From JAZLGI01 sp045616225 (GTDB lineage: Bacteria > Spirochaetota > Spirochaetia > Sphaerochaetales > Sphaerochaetaceae), in the NCBI GenBank assembly GCA_045616225.1, contig JAZLGI010000078.1, positions 1 through 50,406 on the forward strand: a stretch of 50,406 nucleotides of DNA, read 5' to 3'. Below, one piece after another: positions 40,546-47,107 of this stretch. A program made the translations under genes and the position numbers. How positions within the stretch are numbered: the first letter of the stretch is position 1; each line of letters begins with the position of its first letter. Under the pieces are notes generated by a model that saw only the letters and a list, made by a program, of their open reading frames with translations, did no database searches and had not been told where the DNA came from.

Positions 40546-41469
40546 ATGTCAATCATTCAGAAGGCCATAAACTATGAGACAATGGCGTATGTTCTTAAAA
40601 AAAGTGATACTCACGTTATTCCTCTGTTTGATACTGTTGCCTCTATGTGTGATACGGGAGAGCCTCTGGTTGACCATCTTACTGAATATCTCAGTGTATT
40701 GACAGTTTCCGGTTCAGATATGCAAAAAGCATACTCTCAGGTAGCTGCTTCCTTTGAAGTTTTACAGAAAATGGATGATGTCAAAATCATTGATTATACA
40801 AGTTCCTGTTTTCCCAAAGAGGCAAAGAACATTCCGTTTTTGTATTTAAGAGGTAACGAAAACCTTTTGACAACCATTGGTATTTGTGTTGTTGGAACAA
40901 GAACTCCATCTGAAAACGGAGTAAAGGCAACAAGGGATATTGTTGATATTGCCGGTTCCATGGGACTTACAATTGTAAGCGGTTTGGCAAAAGGAATAGA
41001 TGGAATAGCCCATATTCAGGCTCTGAGTAAGGGTTTTCCTACAATTGGGGTTGTTGGTACTCCTATTAATGAAGTGTATCCAAGAGAACATGAAAAACTT
41101 CAGGAGTATATTGCCCACAGGGGATTGGTTTGTTCAATGTTTGCTCCATGCAGACAAACTCAAAAATACTATTTCCTTTTACGTGATGAACTTATGGCCA
41201 TGATAGGAAAGGGAAGCTTTATAGCAGAATCAAATGATGGCGGAGGAGCTGTCAAACAGGCAAAATACAGTGAGTCTTTGGGGAAAAATGTATTTGTTTT
41301 GAGAAGCACTTATGAAAACAGAACATATCTTTGGCCAAGAAGTTTTAAGAACCCTGTTGTTCTTTCTGATGCCAAGCAGTTGAAATACAGTTTTGACCGT
41401 GTAAATACTGCTTTGAATAAGCCTTCTTACGGCAATTCCCAATCAGATTCTCAGTTGTCATTATTTTGA
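40546..41469 (+). CDS. DprA/Smf-like DNA-processing protein, divergent
   Basis: 307 residues of the DprA/Smf Rossmann family, which protects incoming single-stranded DNA and loads RecA in transformable bacteria. Core blocks are 'GTRTPSENG' (family GtR.PS.yG), 'IVSGLAKGIDGIAHIQAL' (SG.A.GID..AH..AL), 'VVGTPINEVYPREHEKLQEYI' and a later 'KGSFIAESNDGGGAVKQAKY'. The usual FPxRNRIIAGLS is replaced by 'YYFLLRDELMAMIGKG' and the C-terminal winged helix is absent. The start ATG has a perfect TATAAT 6 nt upstream and no ribosome site. alaS follows after 21 bp but has its own promoter. A true DprA or a relative with another role are both possible. Confidence 0.78.
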   Translation: MSIIQKAINYETMAYVLKKSDTHVIPLFDTVASMCDTGEPLVDHLTEYLSVLTVSGSDMQKAYSQVAASFEVLQKMDDVKIIDYTSSCFPKEAKNIPFLYLRGNENLLTTIGICVVGTRTPSENGVKATRDIVDIAGSMGLTIVSGLAKGIDGIAHIQALSKGFPTIGVVGTPINEVYPREHEKLQEYIAHRGLVCSMFAPCRQTQKYYFLLRDELMAMIGKGSFIAESNDGGGAVKQAKYSESLGKNVFVLRSTYENRTYLWPRSFKNPVVLSDAKQLKYSFDRVNTALNKPSYGNSQSDSQLSLF

Positions 41470-41483
41470 ATAATTGATAATAT
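41455..41483 (+). promoter_or_regulatory. candidate leaderless promoter for alaS
   Basis: -35 TTGTCA (41455-41460, in the last codons of dprA), 17 bp, -10 TAATAT (41478-41483), 7 nt (CATCCCC) to the ATG at 41491. No ribosome site. Confidence 0.55.
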
Positions 41484-41490
41484 CATCCCC

Positions 41491-43275
41491 ATGACAGCTA
41501 ACGAATTAAGAAAAAAATACATTGATTTTTTTGTATCAAAAGGTCACGTTCAGATTAGCGGAGCTTCTGTTATTCCGGAGAATGACCCTACCGTCCTTTT
41601 TACCACAGCAGGAATGCATCCTCTTGTACCTTATATTTTGGGTCAGGAACATCCTTCAGGCAAACGTCTCACAGATTACCAGAAGTGTATCAGAACAGGC
41701 GACATAGACAGTGTGGGAGACCCTCATCATCTTACTTGTTTTGAGATGTTGGGAAACTGGTCATTGGGAGATTATTTCAAGAAAGAGATGATTCCATGGA
41801 GTTTTGAGTTCCTTACAAAAGAACTTGGTATTCCTGCAGAGAAGCTTTCAGTAACTGTTTTTGCAGGTGAAGACGGAATACCACGTGACACAGAGAGTGC
41901 AGAAATCTGGAACAAGATGGGAATCCCTTACGATAGAATTTACTTTATGCCGAGGGAAGACAATTGGTGGGGTCCTGCAGGAGAAACCGGTCCTTGCGGT
42001 CCTGATACAGAAATGTTTATTGACACAGGAAGACCTGCCTGCGGACCGGATTGTAAACCGGGTTGTCACTGCGGAAAGTATTTTGAAGTCTGGAATGATG
42101 TTCTCATGGGCTACAAAAAGACTGCAGACGGTAAGTTTGTGGAAATGGACAGAAAATGTATTGATACCGGTATGGGTATTGAGAGAACAATAGCAATTCT
42201 TCAGGGAAAGAAGTCTGTTTATGAGACAGAAGTCATGCAGCCTATTCTCAAAAAGATTGCAGAACTTTCTGGTGTTGAGTACGGTTCTTCAGAAAAGACA
42301 GATGTCTCTATGAGAATTGTTGCAGACCATATAAGAACAAGTACCTTTATACTTGGAGATCAGAGAGGATGTCTGCCTTCTAACGTGGGTCAGGGATATA
42401 TTCTAAGAAGACTTATTCGCCGTGCAGTACGTAACGGAAGACATCTTGGAATAGAAGGTACATTCCTTGCAAAGGTTGCAGAGGTTGTCGTAGATATTTA
42501 CGGAGAAGCTTATCCTGAACTGGTTCAGAATAAACAGAAAGTTTATGATGAACTTACAAAAGAAGAAGTAAAATTCAGTGAAACACTTGATAAGGGAGAG
42601 AAACAGTTTGAAAAGATGACTTTCTTCCTTGAAAAGCAGGGTGTTAAGGAAATTGCAGGCGGAAGTGCATTTAAGCTATATGACACTTATGGATTTCCTG
42701 TTGAAATGACACAGGAACTTGCTGCAGAGAAAGGTTTTACAGTAGATGTCAAAGGTTTTGAAGAAGCATTTGCAAAACATCAGGAGCTTTCCAGAACTGC
42801 TGAGGCAGGAGCTTTCAAAAGCGGTCTTGGAGATCACAGTGCAGAAACAACAGCTCTTCATACTGCAACACACATGCTTCAGGCAGCTCTCAGACAGGTT
42901 CTTGGCAATCATGTAGGTCAGAAAGGTAGTAACATTACTCCGGAAAGACTTAGATTTGACTTTACTCATAACGACAAGATGACACCAGAGCAGCTAAAGC
43001 AGGTAGAAGATATCGTTAATGAACAGATAAAGAAAGATTTAACGGTTACTGTAGAAACAATGACTCCTCAAGAAGCTGTAGATTCCGGTGCTGTTGCATT
43101 CTTCTCTAGTAAATACGGTGAGCAGGTAACTGTTTATTCTATTGGAGACTTCTCTAAAGAAGTATGTGCAGGTCCTCATGTTACTCACACAGGAGATATG
43201 GGACACTTCCACATTCTTAAAGAAGAAAGTTCTTCTGCAGGAGTAAGAAGAATTAAAGCTGTACTTGAAAAATAA
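41491..43275 (+). CDS. alaS: alanyl-tRNA synthetase lacking the C-Ala domain
   Basis: Charges tRNA-Ala. The 594 residues comprise the class II catalytic domain (motif 2 'YQKCIRTGDIDSVG'; 'HHLTCFEMLGNWSLGDYFKKE', key residues HLT.FEM.GN.SFG.YFK), the tRNA-recognition helices, and the editing domain with zinc ligands His-x3-His ('HTATH') and Cys-x3-His ('CAGPH'). It stops about 280 residues short of the E. coli enzyme: the C-Ala/DHHA1 oligomerisation domain is absent. The same short form is known from other spirochaetes. There is no T-box; the promoter ends 7 nt before the ATG, so the message is probably leaderless. An intrinsic terminator follows. Confidence 0.96.
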   Translation: MTANELRKKYIDFFVSKGHVQISGASVIPENDPTVLFTTAGMHPLVPYILGQEHPSGKRLTDYQKCIRTGDIDSVGDPHHLTCFEMLGNWSLGDYFKKEMIPWSFEFLTKELGIPAEKLSVTVFAGEDGIPRDTESAEIWNKMGIPYDRIYFMPREDNWWGPAGETGPCGPDTEMFIDTGRPACGPDCKPGCHCGKYFEVWNDVLMGYKKTADGKFVEMDRKCIDTGMGIERTIAILQGKKSVYETEVMQPILKKIAELSGVEYGSSEKTDVSMRIVADHIRTSTFILGDQRGCLPSNVGQGYILRRLIRRAVRNGRHLGIEGTFLAKVAEVVVDIYGEAYPELVQNKQKVYDELTKEEVKFSETLDKGEKQFEKMTFFLEKQGVKEIAGGSAFKLYDTYGFPVEMTQELAAEKGFTVDVKGFEEAFAKHQELSRTAEAGAFKSGLGDHSAETTALHTATHMLQAALRQVLGNHVGQKGSNITPERLRFDFTHNDKMTPEQLKQVEDIVNEQIKKDLTVTVETMTPQEAVDSGAVAFFSSKYGEQVTVYSIGDFSKEVCAGPHVTHTGDMGHFHILKEESSSAGVRRIKAVLEK

Positions 43276-43294
43276 AGTTCATAGAGCAAATTTG

Positions 43295-43324
43295 AGACTG
43301 CAATGTAAAGTTGCAGTCTTTTTT
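43295..43324 (+). terminator. terminator of alaS
   Basis: Perfect 9-bp stem AGACTGCAA/TTGCAGTCT (43295-43303 with 43311-43319), 7-nt loop, run of six T. Confidence 0.9.
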
Positions 43325-43333
43325 AATTCAGTC

Positions 43334-43391
43334 TGGACTTAAAAATTTCAGTCCAAAAACAGGAAAACGCAATTTGGACTCAAAAGTTCAG
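43334..43391. repeat. pair of imperfect TGGACT..TTCAG repeats
   Basis: Copy 1 TGGACTTAAAAATTTCAG (43334-43351) and copy 2 TGGACTCAAAAGTTCAG (43375-43391) in the alaS/OmpX-like intergenic region. Copy 1 can also fold as a small hairpin TGGACT/AGTCCA (43334-43339 with 43350-43355). No function is evident. Confidence 0.4.
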
Positions 43392-43419
43392 AGCAAAATG
43401 GCTTTTTTGCAAAACAGTC

Positions 43420-43449
43420 AAAAAAAATAGAGGTTGCAACGCAACCTCT
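43420..43449 (-). terminator. terminator of the OmpX-like gene
   Basis: Minus strand: perfect 9-bp stem AGAGGTTGC/GCAACCTCT (43429-43437 with 43441-43449), GTT loop, then A and eight T (43420-43427). Confidence 0.9.
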
Positions 43450-43472
43450 TATTGTTGTTCTCAGAGTTTCAA

Positions 43473-43955
43473 TTAGATGTGATAAACAAGTCCAAGAGCT
43501 CCAAGCCAAGCAAAGTCAACATCTACCTTGTTTGCGAAGAATACGTTAATTCCTGCACCTGCTCTGAGATAAGCTGTGAAATCAAGTGCTGTTTTCTCTG
43601 CCTTAACTGTGAAGTCATAAGCAACTGCAACTGTTCCAAAAGCGCCAAGGTTGAAGTGCTTAGCTGAGAAATTAAATCTAGGATCTACCTGTGCTCCTAC
43701 GAGGACATCAAAGCTTTCTTTTTGGATGCTGAATTCACAAACTTTGTATTCTGCACCAAGTCCAAGCTCCAAACCGTTGCCATAGTCATAGCCAACTGTT
43801 GCATAAGCATTAAGTTCATCTGTAATGCCATAAGAACCTGCAAGACCGGCAGCTGGATAACCTGCTTCCAAACCAGCACTGAACTGACCCTTCTGTGCAA
43901 ATACCGGAACAGCAATGAGAAGAAGTGCTGCAAGAACGATTAAAACTTTCTTCAT
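43473..43955 (-). CDS. small OmpX-like outer-membrane protein
   Basis: 160 residues with a signal peptide (MKKVLIVLAALLLIAVPVFA-Q). The mature 140 residues are alternating beta strands ('QFSAGLEAGYPAAGLAGSYG', 'ELNAYATVGYDYGNGLELGLGAEYK', 'LGAFGTVAVAYDF', 'AWLGALGLVYHI'), the pattern of a small eight-stranded barrel such as the spirochaete DUF3996/BAPKO_0422 type. AGGAG lies 7 nt before the ATG, with a TTGTTT-17-TAAAAT promoter and a strong terminator, so it is a well-expressed single gene. Function unknown; porin or adhesin are only guesses. Confidence 0.8.
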   Translation of the reverse strand: MKKVLIVLAALLLIAVPVFAQKGQFSAGLEAGYPAAGLAGSYGITDELNAYATVGYDYGNGLELGLGAEYKVCEFSIQKESFDVLVGAQVDPRFNFSAKHFNLGAFGTVAVAYDFTVKAEKTALDFTAYLRAGAGINVFFANKVDVDFAWLGALGLVYHI

Positions 43956-44005
43956 AATGAAACTCCTGAAAAAAATATTCTTTTGTTTAGCCTACGCCAA
44001 AACAT

Positions 44006-44034
44006 ATTTTAAGCAAATTTACTTCTTTAAACAA
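44006..44034 (-). promoter_or_regulatory. promoter of the OmpX-like gene
   Basis: Minus strand: -35 TTGTTT (44029-44034), 17 bp, -10 TAAAAT (44006-44011); leader of about 45 nt with AGGAG. Confidence 0.55.
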
Positions 44035-44057
44035 GACATTTATTATATTATTTTGCT

Positions 44058-45074
44058 ATGGGTTCTTTATTTGCCAAAACAGCGGAAGAAATATCTGAAA
44101 TTTTAGGTTTTTCAAAACCATATCAAGGAAAGCAAGTTTATCAATGGCTTGTAAAAGGGGTTTCTTCGTTTGAAGAAATGACAAATCTCCCAAAACAGAC
44201 AAGAGCGGAACTTTCCGGACAGTTTCCATCTGTTTTTTCATCTGAAATTGTCAGAACACAAACAGATGACAGCGGTGCTGTGAAACTTGCTTTGAAATTG
44301 GAAGATGAAGGTATCATAGAGTGTGTTCTTCTTTCAGATAAGGAAGGGGAACTTACAGCCTGTGTTTCCAGCCAGGTTGGCTGTGCCATGGGATGTAAGT
44401 TTTGCAGAACAGGAACACTAAAGTTAAAGAGAAATCTTGAAGCATTTGAAATAGTTGAGCAGTTCATGCATTTGCAGAGAGCTGCAAGAGACAAAATTTC
44501 ACACATTGTTTTTATGGGAATGGGAGAGCCAATGGCCAATATTGACAATGTGCTTAAGGCTATAGAATTCTTTCATGATCCACAGGGGTTAAATATCGGG
44601 TACAGAAGAATTACAATTTCTACCTGCGGAGTTGTGAAAGGAATTGATGAACTTGCAGCCAGAGGTGTTCCCGTAAAACTTGCAGTATCTCTTGTAACTG
44701 CAGATGACGTAAAGAGAAGTGAATTAATGCCTGTCAACAAGGCATATCCTTTGAATGATTTAAGAAAATCTCTTGTGAATTTTCAAAAAGTATCAGGGAG
44801 ACGTTTTACTTTTGAATACTGCATGATGAAAGATGAGAATATTTCAGAGCATTTTGCAGATATGCTTGCCCGGTTTTGTAAAGGACTGGAGGTAATTGTT
44901 AATCTTATTCCGTTTAATGAATGTGATGAACTTCCTTTTAAAACCCCTTCTGATTACGAAATCAAAGCTTTCTGTAGTATGCTTGATGACAGAAAAGTTC
45001 CGTATACAATTAGGATAAGCAGGGGAAGGTCTATAAAAGGAGCCTGCGGTCAACTTGCCGGAAAACTTGTCTGA
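44058..45074 (+). CDS. rlmN: 23S rRNA/tRNA adenine-C2 methyltransferase RlmN
   Basis: Radical SAM enzyme that methylates A2503 of 23S rRNA and A37 of some tRNAs. The 338 residues contain the cluster motif C109-x3-C113-x2-C116 ('CAMGCKFC'), 'FMGMGEPMAN', 'ISTCGVV', 'LAVSL' and the C-terminal resolving Cys330 in 'GACGQLAG'. No ribosome site precedes the ATG; TATTAT ends 6 nt upstream (44046-44051) with a weak TTCTTT 17 bp further up. Divergent from the OmpX-like gene; ychF follows 39 bp downstream with its own GGAGG site. Confidence 0.96.
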   Translation: MGSLFAKTAEEISEILGFSKPYQGKQVYQWLVKGVSSFEEMTNLPKQTRAELSGQFPSVFSSEIVRTQTDDSGAVKLALKLEDEGIIECVLLSDKEGELTACVSSQVGCAMGCKFCRTGTLKLKRNLEAFEIVEQFMHLQRAARDKISHIVFMGMGEPMANIDNVLKAIEFFHDPQGLNIGYRRITISTCGVVKGIDELAARGVPVKLAVSLVTADDVKRSELMPVNKAYPLNDLRKSLVNFQKVSGRRFTFEYCMMKDENISEHFADMLARFCKGLEVIVNLIPFNECDELPFKTPSDYEIKAFCSMLDDRKVPYTIRISRGRSIKGACGQLAGKLV

Positions 45075-45113
45075 TTCTTGCTTAAGTGTTAGTATTTGCC
45101 CTTGGAGGATTAA

Positions 45114-46208
45114 ATGGGTCTAAACTGTGGTATTGTAGGACTTCCAAATGTAGGAAAGTCAACTATTTTTTCTGCTTTGACAAGTGCGCCGGCAGAGAGT
45201 GCAAATTATCCTTTCTGTACAATTGAACCAAATGTGGGAATTGTAAATGTTCCTGATGAAAGACTGGATAAGATTGTAAAACTTATTCCACCTGCAAAGG
45301 TAATTCCTGCAGTAACAGAGTTTGTTGATATTGCAGGTCTTGTTGCCGGAGCATCAAAAGGTGAAGGACTTGGAAACAAATTCCTTGCAAATATTCGTGA
45401 AGTTGGTGTTATTGCCCATGTTGTGCGCTGTTTTGATGATCCTGACATAATTCATGTGAACAATAAGGTAGATCCTGCTTCTGACATAGAAACCATTAAT
45501 ATTGAACTTGCTTTGGCAGATTATGAGACTGTAGACAAGAGATATCAGAAACAGGTAAAACTTGCCCGTCTTGCAAAAGATAAGGATCCTAATATTGCTC
45601 TTTATGAGAAACTCTTGGCTGGTCTTGAACAGGGAAAAAGTGCCAGAAGTATCATTACAGATGAAAAAGAGCGTCTTGCAGTAAGAGATTTGTTTCTCAT
45701 TACCATGAAACCTGTAATCTATGTATGCAATATTGATGAATCCTGCATAGGAAAAGACAATGACTATGTTAAGACAGTGAAAGAAATTGCTGAAAAAGAA
45801 GGTTCTGAGGTTGTGGTAATCTGCGGAAAGACAGAAAGTGAGATTGCGGCAATGGACAATCCTGAAGACAGACAGATGTTCTTGGAAGAAATGGGACTTA
45901 AGGAAAGCGGTCTTAATTCGTTAATCAGAACTGCATATTCTACACTTGGTTTAAGGACTTTCTTTACAGCAGGACCTGATGAAGACAGGGCTTGGACTTT
46001 TAAGGCAGGAAGCAAGGCTCCTCAAGCTGCAGGTGTTATTCATACAGATTTTGAAAAGGGTTTTATCAAGGCTGAGATTTACAGTTGTAATGACCTTTTT
46101 GAATACGGAAGCGAAGCAAAAATAAAAGAGGCCGGAAAACTCAGAATAGAGGGTAAGGACTACGTTGTTCAGGACGGAGACGTAGTGTTCTTTAGGTTTA
46201 ACGTCTAA
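45114..46208 (+). CDS. ychF: GTPase/ATPase YchF (OLA1 family)
   Basis: 364-residue Obg-family P-loop protein that prefers ATP and binds ribosomes; linked to stress responses. N-terminal G domain: G1 'GLPNVGKST', 'FVDIAGLVAGASKGEGLGN' (G3), 'NIDE' in place of NKxD (the YchF hallmark), then a coiled-coil insert and the C-terminal TGS domain ('FFTAGPDEDRAWTFKAGSKAPQAAGVIHTDFEKGFIKAE', key residues F.AG..E.RAW....G..APQAAG.IH.DF..GFI.AE). GGAGG 5 nt before the ATG. Its terminator lies inside the opposite-strand lipoprotein gene. Confidence 0.97.
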   Translation: MGLNCGIVGLPNVGKSTIFSALTSAPAESANYPFCTIEPNVGIVNVPDERLDKIVKLIPPAKVIPAVTEFVDIAGLVAGASKGEGLGNKFLANIREVGVIAHVVRCFDDPDIIHVNNKVDPASDIETINIELALADYETVDKRYQKQVKLARLAKDKDPNIALYEKLLAGLEQGKSARSIITDEKERLAVRDLFLITMKPVIYVCNIDESCIGKDNDYVKTVKEIAEKEGSEVVVICGKTESEIAAMDNPEDRQMFLEEMGLKESGLNSLIRTAYSTLGLRTFFTAGPDEDRAWTFKAGSKAPQAAGVIHTDFEKGFIKAEIYSCNDLFEYGSEAKIKEAGKLRIEGKDYVVQDGDVVFFRFNV

Positions 46209-46927
46209 AATTCACACCAGAAATAAATTCCGTTGTGGAGAAGTAAAAACTCTATGAGTGGGAAAGTGAATTCCAGGGTATTGGAATTCACTTTTTTTGC
46301 ATTTGTTTTTTGTATCGGTCTTGGTGTTTGAATTCTAATGGTAATGTTTGAATTTTTTATGCTTTGTGGCCCGTCTTCGCCTAGGATGAAAGCTATCATG
46401 TCCAGATAATCTTCTTCTTGCAAGTAGTTGTTGTAAAGCGGACCGTAGACTTCAAAGTTTGGGTCTGACAGGATAGGAACTATTTTGGCAAGGGTAGGGT
46501 AGTTGTCCATGTTAATTGAGAATTCAATCTTGGTTGTTTTCTTGCTTGGTGTGACTTTGAGAATATCCTGGTTTTCTACGGAACTGAGGGCTTTGAGTAA
46601 TTCTTCAAAAGAATCAAAAGAGAATGTTCCGCTGAAAGTGTTTTCCCCGGTTTTGTGAAAATCTATGTTTCTTGCTTTTTTTGAGTCTTTTAAGTTTTGT
46701 TCAAAGTTCTCCACTGCGTTTTCCACAGCACTTGAAGAATCCTCTGTCCAGGAAGAAAGGTCGTTCATTACCTCTATAAAGAAATCATCTGCAGTTATAT
46801 TGCTGTTGCTTTTTCCTGAAAGTGGGTTGGAAGAAGAAAAATAAAAATTCTGAGTTACCGTGCATGATGAAAACAAAAGCGCGAAAGTTAGTAATAATAT
46901 AGATATGAGATAAGGCTTTTTCTTCAT
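46205..46927 (-). CDS. predicted lipoprotein, unknown function
   Basis: 240 residues with lipobox 'LFSSC' after a Lys-rich signal (MKKKPYLISILLLTFALLFSSC). The mature protein has a Ser-rich stretch and 'SFEELLKALSSVENQDILKVTPSKKTTKIEFSINMDNYPTLAKIVPILSD', mixed alpha/beta; no family is recognised. The ATG at 46927 is chosen because the signal peptide begins there and a TTGGAC-17-TATACT promoter ends 7 nt upstream; the frame is open further back but without support. Its 3' end overlaps ychF by 4 bp and its coding sequence contains the ychF terminator. Confidence 0.75.
   Translation of the reverse strand: MKKKPYLISILLLTFALLFSSCTVTQNFYFSSSNPLSGKSNSNITADDFFIEVMNDLSSWTEDSSSAVENAVENFEQNLKDSKKARNIDFHKTGENTFSGTFSFDSFEELLKALSSVENQDILKVTPSKKTTKIEFSINMDNYPTLAKIVPILSDPNFEVYGPLYNNYLQEEDYLDMIAFILGEDGPQSIKNSNITIRIQTPRPIQKTNAKKVNSNTLEFTFPLIEFLLLHNGIYFWCEF
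46263..46298 (+). terminator. terminator of ychF inside the convergent lipoprotein gene
   Basis: Perfect 13-bp stem (46263-46275 with 46282-46294; core AGTGAATTCCA / TGGAATTCACT), 6-nt loop GGGTAT, seven T at 46292-46298. It lies about 55 bp past the ychF stop and 20 codons inside the opposite gene. Confidence 0.85.
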
Positions 46928-46934
46928 AAGCCTA

Positions 46935-46963
46935 AGTATACACACAAAAACCAAGATGTCCAA
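46935..46963 (-). promoter_or_regulatory. candidate leaderless promoter for the 46927 lipoprotein
   Basis: Minus strand: -35 TTGGAC (46958-46963), 17 bp, -10 TATACT (46935-46940), 7 nt to the ATG. Confidence 0.45.
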
Positions 46964-47028
46964 ATTTTTTAAAAATTCTTAAACGTAGTTTAAAGGTTTT
47001 TCTGTTTGATTTTTCTTTGAAATTGAAC

Positions 47029-47057
47029 TTGACAACTCCTTTTGTAATGGGTTATTT
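47029..47057 (+). promoter_or_regulatory. promoter of topA
   Basis: -35 TTGACA (47029-47034), 17 bp, -10 TTATTT (47052-47057); leader of about 45 nt with CGGAGG. Confidence 0.55.
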
Positions 47058-47107
47058 AGTTTTACTCGCAGACCAATTTTTGTTTTGGTTGCTTACGGAG
47101 GTCATCA

